From the NCBI GenBank assembly GCA_013694645.1, contig JACDBZ010000267.1, forward strand, positions 1 through 7,344: a DNA stretch of 7,344 nt, given 5' to 3'. Below the pieces are notes generated by a model, which was not told where the DNA came from, did no database searches, and saw only the letters and a list, made by a program, of their open reading frames with translations. This DNA is from Chloroflexota bacterium. GTDB lineage: Bacteria > Chloroflexota > Limnocylindria > QHBO01. Made by a program: the position numbers and the translations under genes. Of this stretch, positions 5,525 through 7,344 are shown piece after piece; within the stretch, counting starts at the first letter, position 1, and each line of letters opens with the position of its first letter.

Positions 5525-6187
5525 ATGTCGGCGACGACCGACCCCGCGTGGGGCTGGGGCAAGAGTGCGACCGACGTGTATGCCGGAGGGATGGCGTGGG
5601 GCGGTGCCGCCCCGGCCACCTGGGAGCCCTACCAGGACGGCTCTGACCTCGCGTTCCGCACCTACGTCAGCACCGGCGCCCCTGTGTGCGACCTGGCGGC
5701 CGCGGTTCCTCCGGACGGCGACCTCGTCGATGGCGCGATCGACGTCGCGGTCGGTGCCGAGCTCGATCTCTACGGCTTCGACTTCGGCTCGATGACCGAA
5801 GTTACCCTTGAGTTCCTCGCGCCGGACGGCGCGACCGAGACCTTCACCAGCGCGCCCGACATCTTTGGCGATTTCGACGGCATTGCCGTCTTCGAGGACG
5901 CGGACATCGGCGCCTGGCAGCTCACCGCTTATCCGACCGCTGACCCGACCTGCGTCGACTCCGTGGACGTGAATGTGCTCGCCGCCAGCGTCCCGCCCAG
6001 TCCGCCCGCCCCGACACCGACGCCGACACCGGGCACGCTTCCGGACACGTCAACCGACGCTCCGCCCGCGGACCTCTCGTGGGCGGCTCTGGCGTTGCTT
6101 GCGATGGCCATCGGGTCGCTGGCAGCGCGGCGAGTGCTCAGCCCCCGGCGCGGGGCTCAGTACGTGGCGTCCCGCGACCGGAGGTAG
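5525..6187 (+). CDS. Surface-anchored beta-sandwich protein with LPDTS-like tail, N-terminus missing
   Basis: 220 residues from ATG 5525. Residues 1-50 (WGWGKSATDVYAGGMAWGG, then DLAFRTYVST) look like the last strands of a secreted carbohydrate-binding-like beta-sandwich whose first part is absent. Residues 58-152 form a second, Ig-like acidic beta domain (EVTLEFLAPDGATETF, IGAWQLTAYP). Then come a Pro/Thr stalk (PSPPAPTPTPTPG), LPDTS at 172-176, a hydrophobic helix (186-200) and Arg-Arg at 202-203. The tail resembles sortase-type or related cell-surface anchors, though the gap between LPDTS and the helix is longer than in classic LPXTG signals. There is no signal peptide, and the frame is open upstream only to the TAG at 5486. 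No good ribosome binding site precedes the ATG. Most likely it is a 5'-truncated gene fused behind the zinc-ribbon remnant, so expression is doubtful. Its 3' end overlaps the opposite oxidoreductase gene by 31 bases. Confidence 0.65.
   Translation: MSATTDPAWGWGKSATDVYAGGMAWGGAAPATWEPYQDGSDLAFRTYVSTGAPVCDLAAAVPPDGDLVDGAIDVAVGAELDLYGFDFGSMTEVTLEFLAPDGATETFTSAPDIFGDFDGIAVFEDADIGAWQLTAYPTADPTCVDSVDVNVLAASVPPSPPAPTPTPTPGTLPDTSTDAPPADLSWAALALLAMAIGSLAARRVLSPRRGAQYVASRDRR
6086..6141 (+). repeat. Anchor-tail repeat, copy 2
   Basis: This is the intact copy of the tail repeat, coding for ALALLAMAIGSLAARRVLS at the end of the surface protein. Its partner lies at 709-764, in direct orientation about 5.4 kb away. 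Confidence 0.6.
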
Positions 6188-7233
6188 CGGCGCTCTCCGA
6201 GTGAGCGGAGGAGGAGCGGCAGGCGACCCCGGATGACGAGGCGGCCATCGCGTACGAGCATCGCCGTGCCGGCCAGGTCAGGGCCCATCATGTCTGGCAT
6301 CCCGGGCTTGAGGACCGGAAGCGGCAGTTCGCCCCGCCGTGCTCGCACCACGTTAGCGGCCACTCCTCGAGATGTCCCCTGGATCGAGCGCAGCGCCGGC
6401 GGCAGCCGATAGCCATCCGGCGCGCTCACCACGTCGCCGATGGCGAAGATGCCGGGCGCCACGGCCATCGCGGCGTCGACGGCGATTCGGTTGTTCGGGC
6501 CGCGCAGCTCAGTGGGCAGCCAGTCCGTGCAGCCGCGCAGCGGCGTGGCGATGGCGATGACCTCGGCAGGCACGCTTTCACCGTTTGCGAGCGAGACCTG
6601 GCCGTCCCCGATGCTCTCGACGCGTCCCTCCAGCAGCCGCGCGCCGCGGCTCTCGAACAGCTGGCGCAGCCACGCCGTCGCCTTCAGACCAGCCCGACGC
6701 TCCAGCGTTCCGTCGCCATCGATCGCCGCCACCCGGACCTCGCGGCGGTGTGCAGCGATCCAGGCAGCGTATTCCAAGCCGGGTCCGGGACGCTCCCAGC
6801 CGAAGACGATGGCGACCTCGGTCGCGCCCTGGTCGATCCGGGTGGCCAGCTCGGCCGCATCGGCCTCGTCGCACGGGAACAGCGCGCCGGCGCGTGAGCC
6901 GGGCACCCGATCGCGATCCGACACCGCGCCGGTCGCCACCACCAGCTGCTGGTAGGGGAGCTCCGCGCCTGACTCGAGCGTGATTACGCGCCGGCCGAGA
7001 TCGGCGGAGGCAGCCCGGTCGGCGGTGACCTCGACGCCGGCGCGAGCCAGCAGCCGCGCGGACGGGATCATCGGCGGCTTTCGCTTGCCGGCAGGGAGGT
7101 GGATCAGCCATGGCCGGTACAGAACGCTCGTCTCGGTCGCTACGACCCGGAGCGGGATGTCGCGGTCGGCTGCCCCGAGCGCCAGCGCCACCTCGAGAGC
7201 CCCGAACCCGCCACCAACGATGACGACGCTCAT
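6157..7233 (-). CDS. FAD-dependent oxidoreductase, NDH-2/sulfide:quinone oxidoreductase superfamily (358 aa)
   Basis: A two-dinucleotide-binding-domain flavoprotein. Residues 3-19 (VVIVGGGFGALEVALAL) form the N-terminal FAD Rossmann motif. LVVATGA (97-103) is the conserved second FAD strand. GIFAIGDVVSAP (261-272) is the C-terminal motif whose Asp267 contacts the FAD ribityl chain. LYRPWLIHLPAGK near residue 40 fits the family's substrate-side loop. The second nucleotide site (139-158, AIVFGWERPGPGLEYAAW) is not the GxGxxG of NADH dehydrogenases. It resembles the modified 'PGAPYE' loop of sulfide:quinone and flavocytochrome-c type enzymes, but the redox cysteines of those enzymes are not apparent (only Cys121 and Cys235). 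Length is slightly below the usual 370-430, lacking a long membrane-binding C-terminus. The likely reaction is electron transfer from a small reductant to quinone or another acceptor; the substrate cannot be named. The start is supported by GGAGG nine bases upstream. No operon partner is visible. Confidence 0.85.
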   Translation of the reverse strand: MSVVIVGGGFGALEVALALGAADRDIPLRVVATETSVLYRPWLIHLPAGKRKPPMIPSARLLARAGVEVTADRAASADLGRRVITLESGAELPYQQLVVATGAVSDRDRVPGSRAGALFPCDEADAAELATRIDQGATEVAIVFGWERPGPGLEYAAWIAAHRREVRVAAIDGDGTLERRAGLKATAWLRQLFESRGARLLEGRVESIGDGQVSLANGESVPAEVIAIATPLRGCTDWLPTELRGPNNRIAVDAAMAVAPGIFAIGDVVSAPDGYRLPPALRSIQGTSRGVAANVVRARRGELPLPVLKPGMPDMMGPDLAGTAMLVRDGRLVIRGRLPLLLRSLGERRYLRSRDATY

Positions 7234-7242
7234 CTGGAAAAG

Positions 7243-7247
7243 CCTCC
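7243..7247 (-). promoter_or_regulatory. Ribosome binding site of the FAD oxidoreductase
   Basis: GGAGG on the minus strand, nine bases before the ATG at 7233. It supports this start; no alternative in-frame ATG nearby has such a site. Confidence 0.6.
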
Positions 7248-7276
7248 ACTACGGCAGGCCGGCGCGACGCCACCAC

Positions 7277-7344
7277 TCAGTGAGGCTCGAGCCACCAGGT
7301 CTGGTCCCGGAGTGCATCGGTTTGGGGATGCGCCACGAGCAGGG
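7277..7344 (-). CDS. Possible 3' end of a further minus-strand gene (edge fragment)
   Basis: From the right edge the minus strand is open in a frame reading LLVAHPQTDALRDQTWWLEP then H and TGA (7279-7277), which looks like a protein end. A second frame is also open to TAG at 7254-7252 and ends LTEWWRRAGLP, equally plausible. Only about 20-30 codons are visible, so I cannot decide or name a product. If either is real, it would lie 18-43 bases upstream of the FAD oxidoreductase in the same direction and could share its transcript. Confidence 0.25.
   Translation of the reverse strand, partial: LLVAHPQTDALRDQTWWLEPH

Noticed and set aside
6011..6030. Hexamer repeat CCGACA/CCGACG considered as a microsatellite
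   Set aside because: It only reflects the Pro-Thr stalk codons of the surface protein and has just three units.
709..6141. Direct repeats at both ends considered as boundaries of a mobile element
   Set aside because: The copies are 79% identical gene tails, not short exact target duplications, and there is no recombinase or terminal inverted repeat inside.
6140..6157. Hairpin AGCCCC-CGGCGC-GGGGCT between the convergent genes, considered as a two-way terminator
   Set aside because: The stem is only six bases, there is no T-tract on either side, and it lies within coding sequence.
6578..7276. Long minus-strand open frame overlapping the FAD oxidoreductase
   Set aside because: It is Arg/Gly/Pro-rich out-of-frame sequence over a gene with clear FAD motifs.

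Overview
This GC-rich window has GC-rich third codon positions. It looks like a chromosomal segment of a free-living, high-GC bacterium. The C-terminal anchor tail with an LPDTS-like box, the LGFP and LamG modules and the many small zinc-ribbon ORFs would suit an environmental Chloroflexota or actinobacterial-type genome, but no marker gene fixes the taxon and this is inference. I saw no rRNA, tRNA, CRISPR array, transposase or integrase.

Left part (1-810). A ribbon-helix-helix DNA-binding protein, probably an antitoxin, runs leftwards off the window edge. It has a readable promoter (TTGACG, 16 bp, TATACG) overlapped by a 16-bp interrupted palindrome directly before its ATG, which suggests a leaderless, self-repressed transcript. 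Divergent from it lies a short DinB-like ORF that keeps only the C-terminal part of the fold. Right behind it is a non-coding remnant of a membrane-anchor tail that resembles the tail of the surface-protein gene at 5525-6187.

Centre (791-4426, minus strand). One large gene with a strong ribosome binding site dominates the window. It encodes a 1211-residue modular protein: a LamG-like lectin fold, four LGFP-type repeats, a beta-sandwich, a papain/C39-like cysteine peptidase-like domain (Cys686, His780, Asp800), a short hydrophobic segment, an Arg-rich helical stretch and a terminal beta-rich domain. It has no classical signal peptide although its modules are of extracellular type. This architecture is the best candidate for something undescribed.

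Right part (4427-7344). After a 337-bp non-coding stretch come two overlapping small zinc-binding ORFs on the minus strand. A third zinc-ribbon ORF on the plus strand lacks a usable start codon. In the same frame, beyond its stop, follows a 5'-truncated surface protein with a proline/threonine stalk, an LPDTS box and a membrane tail. It converges on, and overlaps by 31 bp, an FAD-dependent oxidoreductase of the NDH-2/sulfide:quinone oxidoreductase superfamily. A possible end of one more minus-strand gene touches the right edge.

The region around the large gene is full of partial genes: a half DinB, a loose anchor tail, a start-less zinc ribbon and a headless surface protein. This suggests repeated recombination or decay around the modular peptidase gene. 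No operon links the main genes; apart from the overlapping zinc-ribbon pair, each appears to be transcribed alone.
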